Shown: positions 16,421 to 25,465 of the stretch, one piece after another
Position numbering within the stretch: the first letter of the stretch is position 1
Layout of the letters: each line of letters opens with the position of its first letter
NCBI RefSeq assembly: GCF_035918235.1
Contig: NZ_CP109485.1
Coordinates: 6,001,501 to 6,065,500 of the forward strand
Direction: 5' to 3'
DNA from: Streptomyces sp. NBC_01445
Lineage (GTDB): Bacteria > Actinomycetota > Actinomycetes > Streptomycetales > Streptomycetaceae
DNA: 64,000 nt
The notes under the pieces: model-generated
What the model was told of the DNA's origin: nothing
What the model saw: the letters and a program-made list of their open reading frames with translations, nothing else
Databases searched by the model: none
Position numbers and translations under genes: made by a program

Positions 16421-19400
16421 ATGAGTCTGCACGGTCTGCTGGACGCCGTAAGTCGAGACCCGGCGCTCGCCGAAGCGGTGAAGGCCGCCACCGACGGGCA
16501 CCGCCCCCACGTCGACCTCGTCGGCCCGCCCGCCGCGCGGCCCTTCGCGGTGGCCTCTCTTGCCCGGCGGACCGGGCGGACCGTGCTGGCCGTGACCGCC
16601 ACCGGGCGGGAGGCCGAGGACCTGGCCGCGGCGCTGCGCTCGCTGCTGCCGCCGGACGGCGTCGCCGAGTACCCCTCGTGGGAGACGCTCCCGCACGAGC
16701 GGCTCTCGCCGCGCTCCGACACCGTGGGCCGCCGGCTCGCCGTCCTGCGCCGCCTCGCGCACCCCCGCACCGACGACCCCGAGACCGGCCCGGTCTCCGT
16801 CGTCGTCGCCCCCGTCAGGTCCGTGCTCCAGCCGCAGGTCAAGGGGCTCGGCGACCTGGAGCCCGTGGCGCTGAGGACCGGCCAGAGCGCCGATCTGAAC
16901 GAGATCGTCGAGGCGCTCGCCGCGGCCGCCTACGCCCGGGTCGAACTCGTCGAGAAGCGCGGCGAGTTCGCCGTACGCGGCGGCATCCTCGACGTCTTCC
17001 CGCCGACCGAGGAACACCCCCTGCGCGTCGAGTTCTGGGGCGACGACGTCGAGGAGATCCGCTACTTCAAGGTCGCCGACCAGCGCTCCCTCGAAGTCGC
17101 CGAGCACGGTCTGTGGGCGCCGCCCTGCCGCGAGCTGCTGCTCACCGACCAGGTGCGCGAGCGGGCCGCCGCCCTCGCCGAGGAACACCCCGAGCTGGGC
17201 GAACTCCTCGGCAAGATCGCCGAGGGCATCGCCGTCGAGGGCATGGAGTCCCTCGCCCCGGTCCTCGTCGACGACATGGAGCTGCTGCTCGACGTGCTGC
17301 CCGAGGGCTCCATGGCCGTGGTGTGCGACCCGGAGCGGGTGCGCACGCGCGCGGCCGACCTGGTGGCCACGTCGCAGGAGTTCCTCCAGGCGTCGTGGGC
17401 GGCCACGGCCGGCGGCGGCGAGGCCCCCATCGACGTGGACGCGGCGTCCCTGCGGTCCATCGCCGACGTCCGTGACCGGGCCCGCGAGCTGGACATGATG
17501 TGGTGGTCCGTCTCCCCGTTCGCGGCCGACGAGGAGCTCGGCTCCGACACCCTCAAGCTCGGCATGCACGCCCCCGAGTCGTACCGCGGCGACACCGCGC
17601 GGGCGCTCGCCGACACCAAGGGCTGGCTGTCCGACGGCTGGCGCACCATCTACGTCACCGAGGCGCACGGCCCCGCAGCCCGCACCGTCGAGGTGCTCGG
17701 CGGCGAAGGCGTCCCGGCCCGCCTCGACCAGGACCTCACCGAACTCACCCCGGCCGTCGTGCAGGTCTCCTGCGGCTCCATCGACTACGGCTTCGTGGAC
17801 CCGGCCCTGAAGCTGGTGGTCCTCACCGAGACGGACCTGACCGGCCAGAAGGCGGCGGGCAAGGACGGCCAGCGCATGCCGGCCCGCCGCCGCAAGACGA
17901 TCGACCCGCTCACCCTCGAGTCCGGCGACTACATCGTCCACGAGCAGCACGGCGTGGGCCGCTACATCGAGATGGTCCAGCGCACGGTCCAGGGCGCGAC
18001 CCGCGAGTACCTCGTCGTCGAATACGCCCCGGCCAAGCGCGGCCAGCCCGGCGACCGCCTCTACATCCCCACCGACCAGCTGGAGCAGATCACCAAGTAC
18101 GTCGGCGGCGAGGCCCCGACGCTCCACCGCCTGGGGGGCGCGGACTGGACGAAGACGAAGGCCCGCGCGAAGAAGGCGGTCAAGGAGATCGCCGCGGACC
18201 TGATCAAGCTGTACTCGGCGCGCATGGCGGCGCCCGGCCACTCCTTCGGCCCGGACACGCCCTGGCAGCGCGAGCTGGAGGACGCCTTCCCGTACGTGGA
18301 GACCCCCGACCAGCTCACGACCATCGCCGAGGTCAAGGAGGACATGGAGAAGACGGTCCCGATGGACCGCCTGATCTGCGGCGACGTCGGCTACGGCAAA
18401 ACAGAGATCGCTGTTCGCGCAGCCTTCAAGGCCGTCCAGGACGGCAAGCAGGTCGCGGTCCTCGTGCCCACGACCCTCCTCGTCCAGCAGCACTTCGGGA
18501 CGTTCTCCGACCGCTACTCGCAGTTCCCGGTCAACGTACGGGCGCTGTCGCGCTTCCAGACGGAGACCGAGTCGAAGGCCACCCTGGAGGGCCTGCGCGA
18601 CGGGGCGGTCGACATCGTCATCGGCACACACCGCCTGTTCTCCTCCGAGACGAAGTTCAAGGACCTCGGCCTCGTCATCGTCGACGAGGAACAGCGCTTC
18701 GGCGTCGAGCACAAGGAGCAGCTGAAGAAGCTCCGCGCGAACGTCGACGTCCTCACGATGTCCGCGACCCCCATCCCCCGTACGCTCGAAATGGCCGTCA
18801 CCGGCATCCGCGAGATGTCGACGATCACCACGCCGCCGGAGGAGCGCCACCCGGTGCTCACCTTCGTGGGCCCGTACGAGGAGAAGCAGATCGGCGCGGC
18901 CGTGCGCCGTGAACTGCTGCGCGAGGGCCAGGTCTTCTACATCCACAACCGCGTCGAGTCCATCGACCGCGCGGCGGCCCGCCTGCGCGACATCATCCCC
19001 GAGGCGCGCATCGCGACGGCCCACGGCCAGATGTCCGAACAGGCCCTGGAACAGGTGGTCGTGGACTTCTGGGAGAAGAAGTTCGACGTCCTCGTCTCGA
19101 CGACGATCGTCGAGTCGGGCATCGACATCTCGAACGCGAACACCCTCATCGTCGAGCGCGGCGACAACTTCGGCCTCAGCCAGCTCCACCAGCTGCGCGG
19201 CCGCGTCGGCCGAGGCCGCGAGCGCGGTTACGCGTACTTCCTCTACCCGCCGGAGAAGCCGCTCACCGAGACCGCGCACGAGCGACTCGCCACCATCGCC
19301 CAGCACACGGAGATGGGCGCGGGCATGTACGTGGCGATGAAGGACCTGGAGATCCGCGGAGCGGGCAACCTGCTCGGCGGCGAGCAGTCGGGCCACATCG

Positions 19401-19951
19401 CGGGCGTCGGCTTCGACCTCTACATCCGCATGGTCGGCGAGGCGGTGGCCGACTACCGGGCCGCCGTCGAGGGCGGCGTCGAGGAGGAGCCGCCCCTGGA
19501 CGTCAAGATCGAGCTCCCGGTCGACGCGCACGTCCCGCACGACTACGCGCCGGGTGAGCGGCTCAGGCTGCAGGCCTACCGCGCCATCGCCTCCGTGAAC
19601 ACGGAAGCGGACGTCAAGGCGGTCCGCGAGGAGCTCACCGACCGCTACGGCAAGCTGCCCGAGCCGGTCGAGAACCTGCTGCTCGTCGCCGGCCTGCGCA
19701 TGTTCGCGCGGGCGTGCGGCGTCGCCGAGATCGTCCTCCAGGGCAACAACATCCGCTTCGCCCCCGTGGAGCTGAGGGAGTCGCAGGAGCTGCGCCTCAA
19801 GCGCCTCTACCCGGGCACGGTCATCAAGGCGGCCGCGCACCAGGTACTCGTCCCGCGCCCGAAGACCGCGAAGGTGGGCGGCAAGCCGCTCGTCGGACGC
19901 GAACTCCTGGGCTGGGTCGGGGAGTTCTTGACGTCGATCCTCGGTTCGTAG
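16421..19951 (+). CDS. mfd: Transcription-repair coupling factor
   Basis: 1176 residues, the normal length for Mfd. It removes RNA polymerase stalled at DNA lesions and recruits UvrA. The UvrB-like N-terminal domains include FAVRGGILDVFPP; the RNA-polymerase-interacting domain (about 480-560) includes GDYIVHEQHGVGRY. The translocase has Walker A GDVGYGKTE (Lys660), DEEQ (755-758), MSATPIPRTLEM and the motif-VI-like LHQLRGRVGRG. The TRCF C-terminal domain is complete. Preceded by the terminator at 16238, so probably expressed from its own promoter. Confidence 0.98.
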   Translation: MSLHGLLDAVSRDPALAEAVKAATDGHRPHVDLVGPPAARPFAVASLARRTGRTVLAVTATGREAEDLAAALRSLLPPDGVAEYPSWETLPHERLSPRSDTVGRRLAVLRRLAHPRTDDPETGPVSVVVAPVRSVLQPQVKGLGDLEPVALRTGQSADLNEIVEALAAAAYARVELVEKRGEFAVRGGILDVFPPTEEHPLRVEFWGDDVEEIRYFKVADQRSLEVAEHGLWAPPCRELLLTDQVRERAAALAEEHPELGELLGKIAEGIAVEGMESLAPVLVDDMELLLDVLPEGSMAVVCDPERVRTRAADLVATSQEFLQASWAATAGGGEAPIDVDAASLRSIADVRDRARELDMMWWSVSPFAADEELGSDTLKLGMHAPESYRGDTARALADTKGWLSDGWRTIYVTEAHGPAARTVEVLGGEGVPARLDQDLTELTPAVVQVSCGSIDYGFVDPALKLVVLTETDLTGQKAAGKDGQRMPARRRKTIDPLTLESGDYIVHEQHGVGRYIEMVQRTVQGATREYLVVEYAPAKRGQPGDRLYIPTDQLEQITKYVGGEAPTLHRLGGADWTKTKARAKKAVKEIAADLIKLYSARMAAPGHSFGPDTPWQRELEDAFPYVETPDQLTTIAEVKEDMEKTVPMDRLICGDVGYGKTEIAVRAAFKAVQDGKQVAVLVPTTLLVQQHFGTFSDRYSQFPVNVRALSRFQTETESKATLEGLRDGAVDIVIGTHRLFSSETKFKDLGLVIVDEEQRFGVEHKEQLKKLRANVDVLTMSATPIPRTLEMAVTGIREMSTITTPPEERHPVLTFVGPYEEKQIGAAVRRELLREGQVFYIHNRVESIDRAAARLRDIIPEARIATAHGQMSEQALEQVVVDFWEKKFDVLVSTTIVESGIDISNANTLIVERGDNFGLSQLHQLRGRVGRGRERGYAYFLYPPEKPLTETAHERLATIAQHTEMGAGMYVAMKDLEIRGAGNLLGGEQSGHIAGVGFDLYIRMVGEAVADYRAAVEGGVEEEPPLDVKIELPVDAHVPHDYAPGERLRLQAYRAIASVNTEADVKAVREELTDRYGKLPEPVENLLLVAGLRMFARACGVAEIVLQGNNIRFAPVELRESQELRLKRLYPGTVIKAAAHQVLVPRPKTAKVGGKPLVGRELLGWVGEFLTSILGS

Positions 19952-20016
19952 AGTCTCGCGGGACGGGCCCGGGGCCTGTCCGGGGCGGGGTGAGTGCGAC
20001 GAGGGGACGGTCGGTC

Positions 20017-20895
20017 ATGTCCGAGAGTGCTGAGGTCGGGCCCGGCAGGGTGCGCCAGATGTGGCACCTCATCGAGCCGCTCCACGCGGTGCTGTACTAC
20101 GCGCCCGAGGCCTTCGAGGAGGCGGCCGGGCTCGGGTTCCGGACCGACGAGCGGTGGCCGAGCTACTTCGCCTGGCGTGCCGCCCCGCTGGGCGCCGCCG
20201 GGCCCACGCGGGTGGCCTCGGCGTTCTACAGCTTCAACCCGGACATGGTCGCCGAGCACGTACCGGCGGCGTGGCGGACCGCGGCACCGGACGCGGGCCT
20301 CGCGGGACGGCTGCGCTCCGTCGACCGCGCGTACCGCACGCTCTTCGGTGAGCGGCTCGACGGCCCCGAGCTCGCCGAGGCCGCCGCTCTCGCCCGCCGG
20401 GCCGCCGAGGCGGTGAACGCCGAGGGCCGCCCCCTGGCCGCCGCCAACGCCGAACTGCCCTGGCCCGAAGAGCCGCACCTCGTGTTCTGGCAGGCTGCGA
20501 CGGTCCTGCGCGAGCACCGGGGCGACGGCCATCTCGCCGCACTGCTCGCGGCCGGCCTCGACCCGGTCGAGGCACTCGTGTCGTTCGCGGCGGTGGGCGC
20601 AGCTTCCGCGCAGACGTTCACCAGCCGAGGCTGGAGCCAGGACCAGTGGGACGCCGCGCGGGAACGGCTCGCCGCTCGGGGCCTGTTGGACGAGACGGGC
20701 TCCGCCACGGAGGACGGGAAGGCCCTGCGGGCGGAGGTGGAGGAGCGTACGGACGAGCTGGCCGCCGCACCGTGGCGCACGCTCGGCGCGACGGACACCG
20801 CCAGGCTCTCCGACCTCCTCGGGCCCCTGTGGGTGGAGGTGCTCGGCTCCGGACTGCTGCCGTCGGAGACGACACTGGGCATCGGGAAGGTGTGA
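20017..20895 (+). CDS. SCO6745-family protein (winged-helix-like, unknown function)
   Basis: 292 residues, ATG at 20017 with GAGGGGA 10 bp upstream; an upstream in-frame extension runs into mfd and was discarded. It resembles the actinobacterial SCO6745 family: start RQMWHLIEPLHAVLYYAPEA, then GFRTDERWPSYFAWRAAPLG and ASAFYSFNPDMV. The C-terminal region (about 195-290) has winged-helix character (ARERLAARGLLDETGSATEDG). No enzymatic motif is recognised. It follows mfd on the same strand by 65 bp. The family is known; its function is not. Confidence 0.82.
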   Translation: MSESAEVGPGRVRQMWHLIEPLHAVLYYAPEAFEEAAGLGFRTDERWPSYFAWRAAPLGAAGPTRVASAFYSFNPDMVAEHVPAAWRTAAPDAGLAGRLRSVDRAYRTLFGERLDGPELAEAAALARRAAEAVNAEGRPLAAANAELPWPEEPHLVFWQAATVLREHRGDGHLAALLAAGLDPVEALVSFAAVGAASAQTFTSRGWSQDQWDAARERLAARGLLDETGSATEDGKALRAEVEERTDELAAAPWRTLGATDTARLSDLLGPLWVEVLGSGLLPSETTLGIGKV

Positions 20896-21018
20896 GCGGG
20901 AAGGCGTGCGCGGGAGGGGCGACCGGAAGGTGTGGCTTCCGCGCCCCGGTGCGCCCCGGTAACGCGGGCGTTCACCCGATACGGTGACACCCGAACCGGA
21001 CTAGCAGGGGGGAGCGTC

Positions 21019-21735
21019 GTGATGCGAGGCGCTGGGCGAGCCGTCGCCGCCGTACTGGTGACCGTGGCCGTCGCCACCGGCTGCACCGTGGAGCAGCAGG
21101 GCGGGTCGGGGTCCGGGCCCGAGTACAAGGCGGGCGGTGCGCTCGACGCCGTGAACTCGCTGACCGTCAAGGGGCGGGCGCCCAAGACCGGTTACGACCG
21201 GGGCCGCTTCGGCAGCGCCTGGGCCGACACCGATTCGAACGGCTGCGACACCCGCGACGACATACTCAAGCGGGACCTGACGGGGGTGAAGTTCCGCGAC
21301 GGGCGCTGCACGGTCGTGTCGGGGACGCTCGCCTCCGACCCGTACACCGGCAAGGAGATCGCCTTCGCGCGCGGCCGCAGTCAGGTCGACATCGACCATC
21401 TGGTGGCCCTCTCCGACGCCTGGCAGAAGGGCGCCCAGAAGTGGGACCCGAGCAAGCGCATCGCCCTGGCCAACGACCCGCTCAACCTCCTCGCGGTCGA
21501 CGCGGGCCCCAACCGCAGCAAGGGCGAGGGCGATACGGCGACCTGGCTGCCGCCCCGCAAGGGGTACCGGTGCACGTATGTCGCCGGGCAGGTCGCCGTG
21601 AAGAAGAAGTACGGGCTGTGGGTGACGGCCGGTGAGCGGGACGCCATGAAGCGCGTGCTGTCGAGCTGCCCGGACCAGGCGCTGCCCACGGGCGGCAACC
21701 CGACGTCGGCGCCGGAGCGCTTCCACGCGCGCTGA
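21019..21735 (+). CDS. Secreted HNH-family nuclease lipoprotein (DUF1524-like)
   Basis: 238 residues. GTG at 21019 (or ATG at 21022) follows GGGGGGAG. A lipoprotein signal ends in VAVATGC, so Cys is probably lipidated and the protein held on the outer face of the membrane. The DUF1524/GmrSD-type HNH motif is clear: Asp124-Ile-Asp126-His127 (DIDHLVALSDAW), then Asn152 (NDPLNLLAVD) and NRSKGEGDTATWLPP. Such enzymes are non-specific extracellular nucleases, used for nutrient scavenging or defence. Convergent with the lipoprotein gene at 21750. Confidence 0.88.
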   Translation: MMRGAGRAVAAVLVTVAVATGCTVEQQGGSGSGPEYKAGGALDAVNSLTVKGRAPKTGYDRGRFGSAWADTDSNGCDTRDDILKRDLTGVKFRDGRCTVVSGTLASDPYTGKEIAFARGRSQVDIDHLVALSDAWQKGAQKWDPSKRIALANDPLNLLAVDAGPNRSKGEGDTATWLPPRKGYRCTYVAGQVAVKKKYGLWVTAGERDAMKRVLSSCPDQALPTGGNPTSAPERFHAR

Positions 21736-21749
21736 GCCTTCGGGCCCGG

Positions 21750-22514
21750 TCAGCCGCCCATCTTGTCCAGGTCGACGACGTCCTTGTCGGCCGGCGGCGC
21801 GGCCTCGACCGGCTTGTCGTAGTCCGAGAACGTGAGCGAGCCCGGCTCCTTGGCGGACTTGGTGACGAGCTTGAGCACGTACGGCTTGCCCTCGGTCGCG
21901 ACGTAGAGCGTGTACTCGTCCTTGCCGTCGGTCTCGGTGACCGTGAACGCGGGCGTGCCGTCGACCGTCGTCGCCCGGCCCTTGCGGGCGAGGGTGTCAT
22001 TGCTCTTGAACTCGGCGAGCAGCGAGTCGAGGTCGCAGAACGCCGCCATGTCCTTGGCGTCGGGGCTGTCCGCCTTCGACTTCATCCAGCGTCCCGCGAG
22101 CATCTTCACGACGGCGTCGGTGTCCGCCTTGGACTCGCCCTCGCTCTGGGCGCGCAGGAACGCCTCGTCGGACTTGAGGTACATGGTCGGGCCCGTCTTG
22201 ATCAGGTCGACCCTGCCCTGCCCCTTCATGCTCATCGAGCCGGCGCACTCGCCCTTCCTGTCGAGGGCGACGTCGAGGGCGATCTGCCCGCCCTCCCCGT
22301 CGGCCGCGTTGCCCTTGATGGTGAGGGACGTGGCGCCGCGGGTGGCCTTCATGGCCTTGTTGGCGATCTCCGGTCCTGACAGGTCGGCGAAGGGGGCCTT
22401 GGGCTTGTCGCCCGACCCCGCGGCGTTGCCGGGGCCGCCGGGCCCGCACGCGGTGAGCGAGACGGCGGCCGTGACGACGGTGAGGCAGAGGGCGGCAAGT
22501 GTGCTGCGGCGCAT
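21750..22514 (-). CDS. Lipoprotein with a LolA/LppX-like fold (predicted)
   Basis: 254 residues. A signal peptide with lipobox SLTACG gives a lipidated Cys near residue 23. The body alternates beta-strand-like segments: ATSLTIKGNAADGEGG, IALDVALDRKGECAGSM, PTMYLKSDEAF and DEYTLYVATEGKPYVLKLV. That pattern is characteristic of actinobacterial LppX/LprG-type lipoproteins thought to bind lipids. Fold assignment is by pattern, not search. It precedes the gene order toward the convergent nuclease gene only 14 bp away. Confidence 0.75.
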   Translation of the reverse strand: MRRSTLAALCLTVVTAAVSLTACGPGGPGNAAGSGDKPKAPFADLSGPEIANKAMKATRGATSLTIKGNAADGEGGQIALDVALDRKGECAGSMSMKGQGRVDLIKTGPTMYLKSDEAFLRAQSEGESKADTDAVVKMLAGRWMKSKADSPDAKDMAAFCDLDSLLAEFKSNDTLARKGRATTVDGTPAFTVTETDGKDEYTLYVATEGKPYVLKLVTKSAKEPGSLTFSDYDKPVEAAPPADKDVVDLDKMGG

Positions 22515-22570
22515 GGGAGTTCCCCGGGAAGTGGTTGAGGTGGTGGAGGCGGAGCGGTGGTGTACGGCCG

Positions 22571-23059
22571 TCAGAAGTTGCCGTTGGTGATGATCTCGCC
22601 GTCGGCGTCGTAGACCGTGACCAGGCCGTTCTTGCTGTCCTTCCAGTCCGCGAACGCGGAGGCGATCAGCTTGGAGGGGCCGGAGCCCTCGCCCGTCAGA
22701 CCGCCGGTGAAGTCGGTGTAGACGTCGGCGCTGTCGAGGATGTCGTTCTGCTGGTCGGCGCCCTGGACCTTGAGGACGTGGGCGACGGCGTCCTTCTCCT
22801 TGGGCGTGCCGTTCTTCGCCACGAAGGCCTTGAACTGCTCGGCCTGCGAGGCCTTCGACGCGCCCTTGTCGCCGGCGTCGGACTTGGCGCCGTCATCGGC
22901 CTTGCCGGCCTTGTCGCCCGCGTTCTTGCCCGCGGCGGCGGAGGTACCGCCGCCGTTCCCCCCGTTGCCGTTGTCGCCGTCACCCGAGTTCGCCGATACG
23001 ACGCCGATCACGACGATTCCGACGACCGCACCCAGCGCGACCTTGGTCTTCATGCCCAT
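22571..23059 (-). CDS. Small membrane-anchored secreted protein, unknown
   Basis: 162 residues from ATG at 23059, which has GGGGGGA at the right distance; an upstream GTG at 23074 would contain the ribosome site. The N-terminus MGMKTKVALGAVVGIVVIGVVS is an uncleaved or signal segment. Residues about 20-80 are a Gly/Asn/Ala/Lys/Asp-rich linker, followed by a folded C-terminal half (EQFKAFVAKNGTPKEKDAVAHV, then YDADGEIITNGNF). Similar small surface proteins are common in Streptomyces; no function is known to me. It is 56 bp upstream of the lipoprotein gene and may be co-transcribed with it. Confidence 0.75.
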   Translation of the reverse strand: MGMKTKVALGAVVGIVVIGVVSANSGDGDNGNGGNGGGTSAAAGKNAGDKAGKADDGAKSDAGDKGASKASQAEQFKAFVAKNGTPKEKDAVAHVLKVQGADQQNDILDSADVYTDFTGGLTGEGSGPSKLIASAFADWKDSKNGLVTVYDADGEIITNGNF

Positions 23060-23153
23060 GGCTGATCCCCCCACAGAAGGCGGCCCCCGATTCCGGCGAC
23101 CGCTCGTTTCGATGGGTCAATAAGAGCAGAGCTTGTGAACCGAGTCAACACGC

Positions 23154-23185
23154 TTCACGAGGTCGAGTGTGTACACGCTCGTGAA
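23154..23185. promoter_or_regulatory. Overlapping dyads upstream of the methylase-like gene
   Basis: In the divergent region 23060-23256, TTCACGAG (23154-23161) pairs with CTCGTGAA (23178-23185). A second, offset near-palindrome GAGTGTGTACACGCTC lies at 23165-23180. These look like protein-binding sites for control of one or both divergent genes; a role for the HTH head of the downstream protein is speculative. Confidence 0.45.
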
Positions 23186-23256
23186 TGGGGTGCTTACGCG
23201 TTCGCGGGTATGCTCGGCGCCACAGTCATGTGGGGGAGCCGAGGGGAGCACGCCGG

Positions 23257-25353
23257 GTGCAGGACAACGCCACTGAAGTGACCGCGGCCGGGATCGCCCG
23301 GCTCGCGGGGGTCGGCCGCGCCGCCGTCAGCAACTGGCGCCGCCGCCATCCCGACTTCCCCAAGCCCGTCGGCGGCACCGAGACCAGCCCCTCCTTCGCC
23401 CTCGCCGACGTCGAGAACTGGCTGCGCGAGCAAGGAAAGCTCGCCGAGGTCCCGCTGCGTGAACGCGTCTGGCAGCAGCTCGCCGGACACCCCGCGGGCC
23501 CCGGCGTCGCGCTCCTGCACACCGGCTGCGCCCTGCTCCTCGTGCACGACCGGCCCACCGACTGGCTCGAACTCGCCGCGGTCTCCGACGAACACCTCGC
23601 CCAGCGCCTCCCGGCCGCCCTCGACGACGTCCTGACCCCGCGCTTCGGCCCCCGCGACGAGCGCGCGGTGCGCCTGCCCGACACGGGGCTCCTGCCCTCG
23701 GTCCCGCTGCTGCGCGGCGCCGCCGAACTCGCCGCGGAACTGGGCGCCCGTCAGACGTACGAGTTCCTGCTCGGCCGTCATCTCGACGCCAACCCGCGCC
23801 AGTACACGCTCACGCCCGCGGGTCCCGCCCAGCTCATGGCCGCCCTCGCCGGATCCGCCCGCACCGTCCTCGACCCGGCCTGCGGCACCGGTGCCCTGCT
23901 GCGCGCCGTACGCGACCTCGCGCCCGAGCCGGACCAGCGCCTCTACGGCCAGGACAGCGCCCCCGACCTCGCCGCCCTCACCGCGCTGCGCCTCGCACTC
24001 GGCACCCCCGCCGCCACCGACGGCGCCACCGTGCGCACGGCGGCCGGCGACACCCTGCGCGCCGACGCGTTCCCCGACGTCCGCGCCGACGCCGTCCTCG
24101 CCCACCCGCCGTTCAACGAACGCAACTGGGGCCACGACGAACTCGCCTACGACGCCCGCTGGGAGTACGGCTTCCCGGCCCGCACCGAGTCCGAACTCGC
24201 CTGGATCCAGCACGCGTTGGCCCGCCTGCGGGACGGCGGCACCGCCGTCCTGCTGATGCCGCCCGCCGCCGCGTCCCGCCGCTCTGGCCGCCGCATCCGC
24301 GCCGACCTCCTGCGCCGTGGGGCCCTGCGCGCCGTGATCGCCCTGCCCGCGGGCTCCGTCCCGCCCAACAACATCCCGCTCCACCTGTGGGTACTGCGCC
24401 GACCCGGCGCCGGCGCGCCGCCCGCGCCCGAACTCCTCCTCGTGGAGACGACCGGGGGCGGCCCGGCCGGCTCCGGCGACGGACGCGACAAGCTGCCGTG
24501 GGAGCAGGTCCAGCAGGCCGTCCTCGACGCCTGGCGCCCCTTCGACCGCGACGGCACCCTCGAGGAACTGCCCGGCATCGCCCGCTCCGTGCCCGTGATC
24601 GAGCTGCTCGACGACGAGGTCGACCTCGCGCCCGCGCGCCGACTGCCGCCCCCGGCCGCGGGCGGCGGCGCCGAGGAACTCGCCGCGGTCCGCACCCGCC
24701 TCGGCGACACCCTGCGCCTCACCGCCGACCGCGCCCCCGACACCCCGCCCGCCGCGCAGTCCCCGGCCCGGTGGCCCCGGACGACGGTCGGTGAACTCGC
24801 CCGCGCGGGCGCCCTGTTGCTCCGGACCACCACGGCGACCGCGGCGGCATCGGGTCCCGCCACCGGCGGCGCCGCGCGTGTGCCCGTCCTCACCGACCAC
24901 GACGTCCTCGCCGGAACCGCGCCCTCCGGCTCACCCCAGGGCGGGGACGAGGAGCCCGTACTCGTCGAGGCGGGCGACGTCGTCGTGCCCCTGGCCGGCG
25001 GCGGCGCGGTCGTCCGCGTCGTCGACGAGGCCACCGCGGGCGCCGCACTCGGCCGCGGCCTGACCCTGCTGCGCCCCGACCCGGCAGCCCTCGACCCCTG
25101 GTTCCTCGCCGGGTTCCTGCGCGGCACCGCCAACAACCGTCAGGCCAGCAGCTACGCGTCCACCGCCACGCGCCTGGACGTGCGCCGCCTCCAACTGCCG
25201 CGCCTGCCGCTCGCCGACCAGCACCGCTACGGCGAACGCTTCCGCGCCCTCGCCGAGTTCGAGGACGCCCTGCGCCAGGCCGCGCGCCTCGGTGAACAGC
25301 TCGTGCAGGGCCTGCACGACGGACTGACGGACGGCACGCTCGGCCCCGAGTGA
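23257..25353 (+). CDS. Single-chain N-6 adenine methylase-like protein (HTH + HsdM-like + specificity-like region)
   Basis: 698 residues, GTG at 23257 after GAGGGGA. An N-terminal HTH (GIARLAGVGRAAVSNWRRR) is followed by an HsdM-like domain. The SAM motif is DPACGTGALL at about 206. The catalytic motif IV, normally [NDS]-PP-[YF], reads His283-Pro-Pro-Phe286 (VLAHPPFNERNWG), and RTESELAWIQHALARLR follows. The C-terminal 200 residues resemble a type I specificity (TRD) region (VPLAGGGAVVRVV, then FLRGTANNRQASSYASTATRL). No restriction subunit is adjacent. The altered motif raises doubt about methyl transfer; a regulatory DNA-binding role is possible. Confidence 0.82.
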   Translation: MQDNATEVTAAGIARLAGVGRAAVSNWRRRHPDFPKPVGGTETSPSFALADVENWLREQGKLAEVPLRERVWQQLAGHPAGPGVALLHTGCALLLVHDRPTDWLELAAVSDEHLAQRLPAALDDVLTPRFGPRDERAVRLPDTGLLPSVPLLRGAAELAAELGARQTYEFLLGRHLDANPRQYTLTPAGPAQLMAALAGSARTVLDPACGTGALLRAVRDLAPEPDQRLYGQDSAPDLAALTALRLALGTPAATDGATVRTAAGDTLRADAFPDVRADAVLAHPPFNERNWGHDELAYDARWEYGFPARTESELAWIQHALARLRDGGTAVLLMPPAAASRRSGRRIRADLLRRGALRAVIALPAGSVPPNNIPLHLWVLRRPGAGAPPAPELLLVETTGGGPAGSGDGRDKLPWEQVQQAVLDAWRPFDRDGTLEELPGIARSVPVIELLDDEVDLAPARRLPPPAAGGGAEELAAVRTRLGDTLRLTADRAPDTPPAAQSPARWPRTTVGELARAGALLLRTTTATAAASGPATGGAARVPVLTDHDVLAGTAPSGSPQGGDEEPVLVEAGDVVVPLAGGGAVVRVVDEATAGAALGRGLTLLRPDPAALDPWFLAGFLRGTANNRQASSYASTATRLDVRRLQLPRLPLADQHRYGERFRALAEFEDALRQAARLGEQLVQGLHDGLTDGTLGPE

Positions 25354-25385
25354 CGCTTTTGACATCCGTACGACAACGGTTCCGT

Positions 25386-25404
25386 ACAACCCGGCGCGGG
25401 TTGT
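25386..25404. promoter_or_regulatory. Inverted repeat upstream of the membrane protein-kinase operon
   Basis: ACAACCCG-GCG-CGGGTTGT, a perfect 8-3-8 inverted repeat, lies 62 bp before the start at 25466. A TTGACA hexamer at 25359-25364 could be a -35 element, but no convincing -10 is seen at standard spacing. Candidate operator or short hairpin; not assigned to a regulator. Confidence 0.4.
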
Positions 25405-25465
25405 CGGAGTCGGCCTATACGCTCGACACACCAAGGACCCGTCAGCAGGAGCAGCAGGAGAAACC

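Noticed and set aside
15815..19840. A 1341-residue open frame antisense to mfd
   Set aside because: Shadow of the strongly biased third-position G+C in mfd; Mfd motifs on the plus strand are complete and the antisense product has no recognisable domain.
23257..25353. A complete type I restriction-modification system
   Set aside because: No HsdR-like helicase/nuclease is within the window and the methylase motif IV is atypical.
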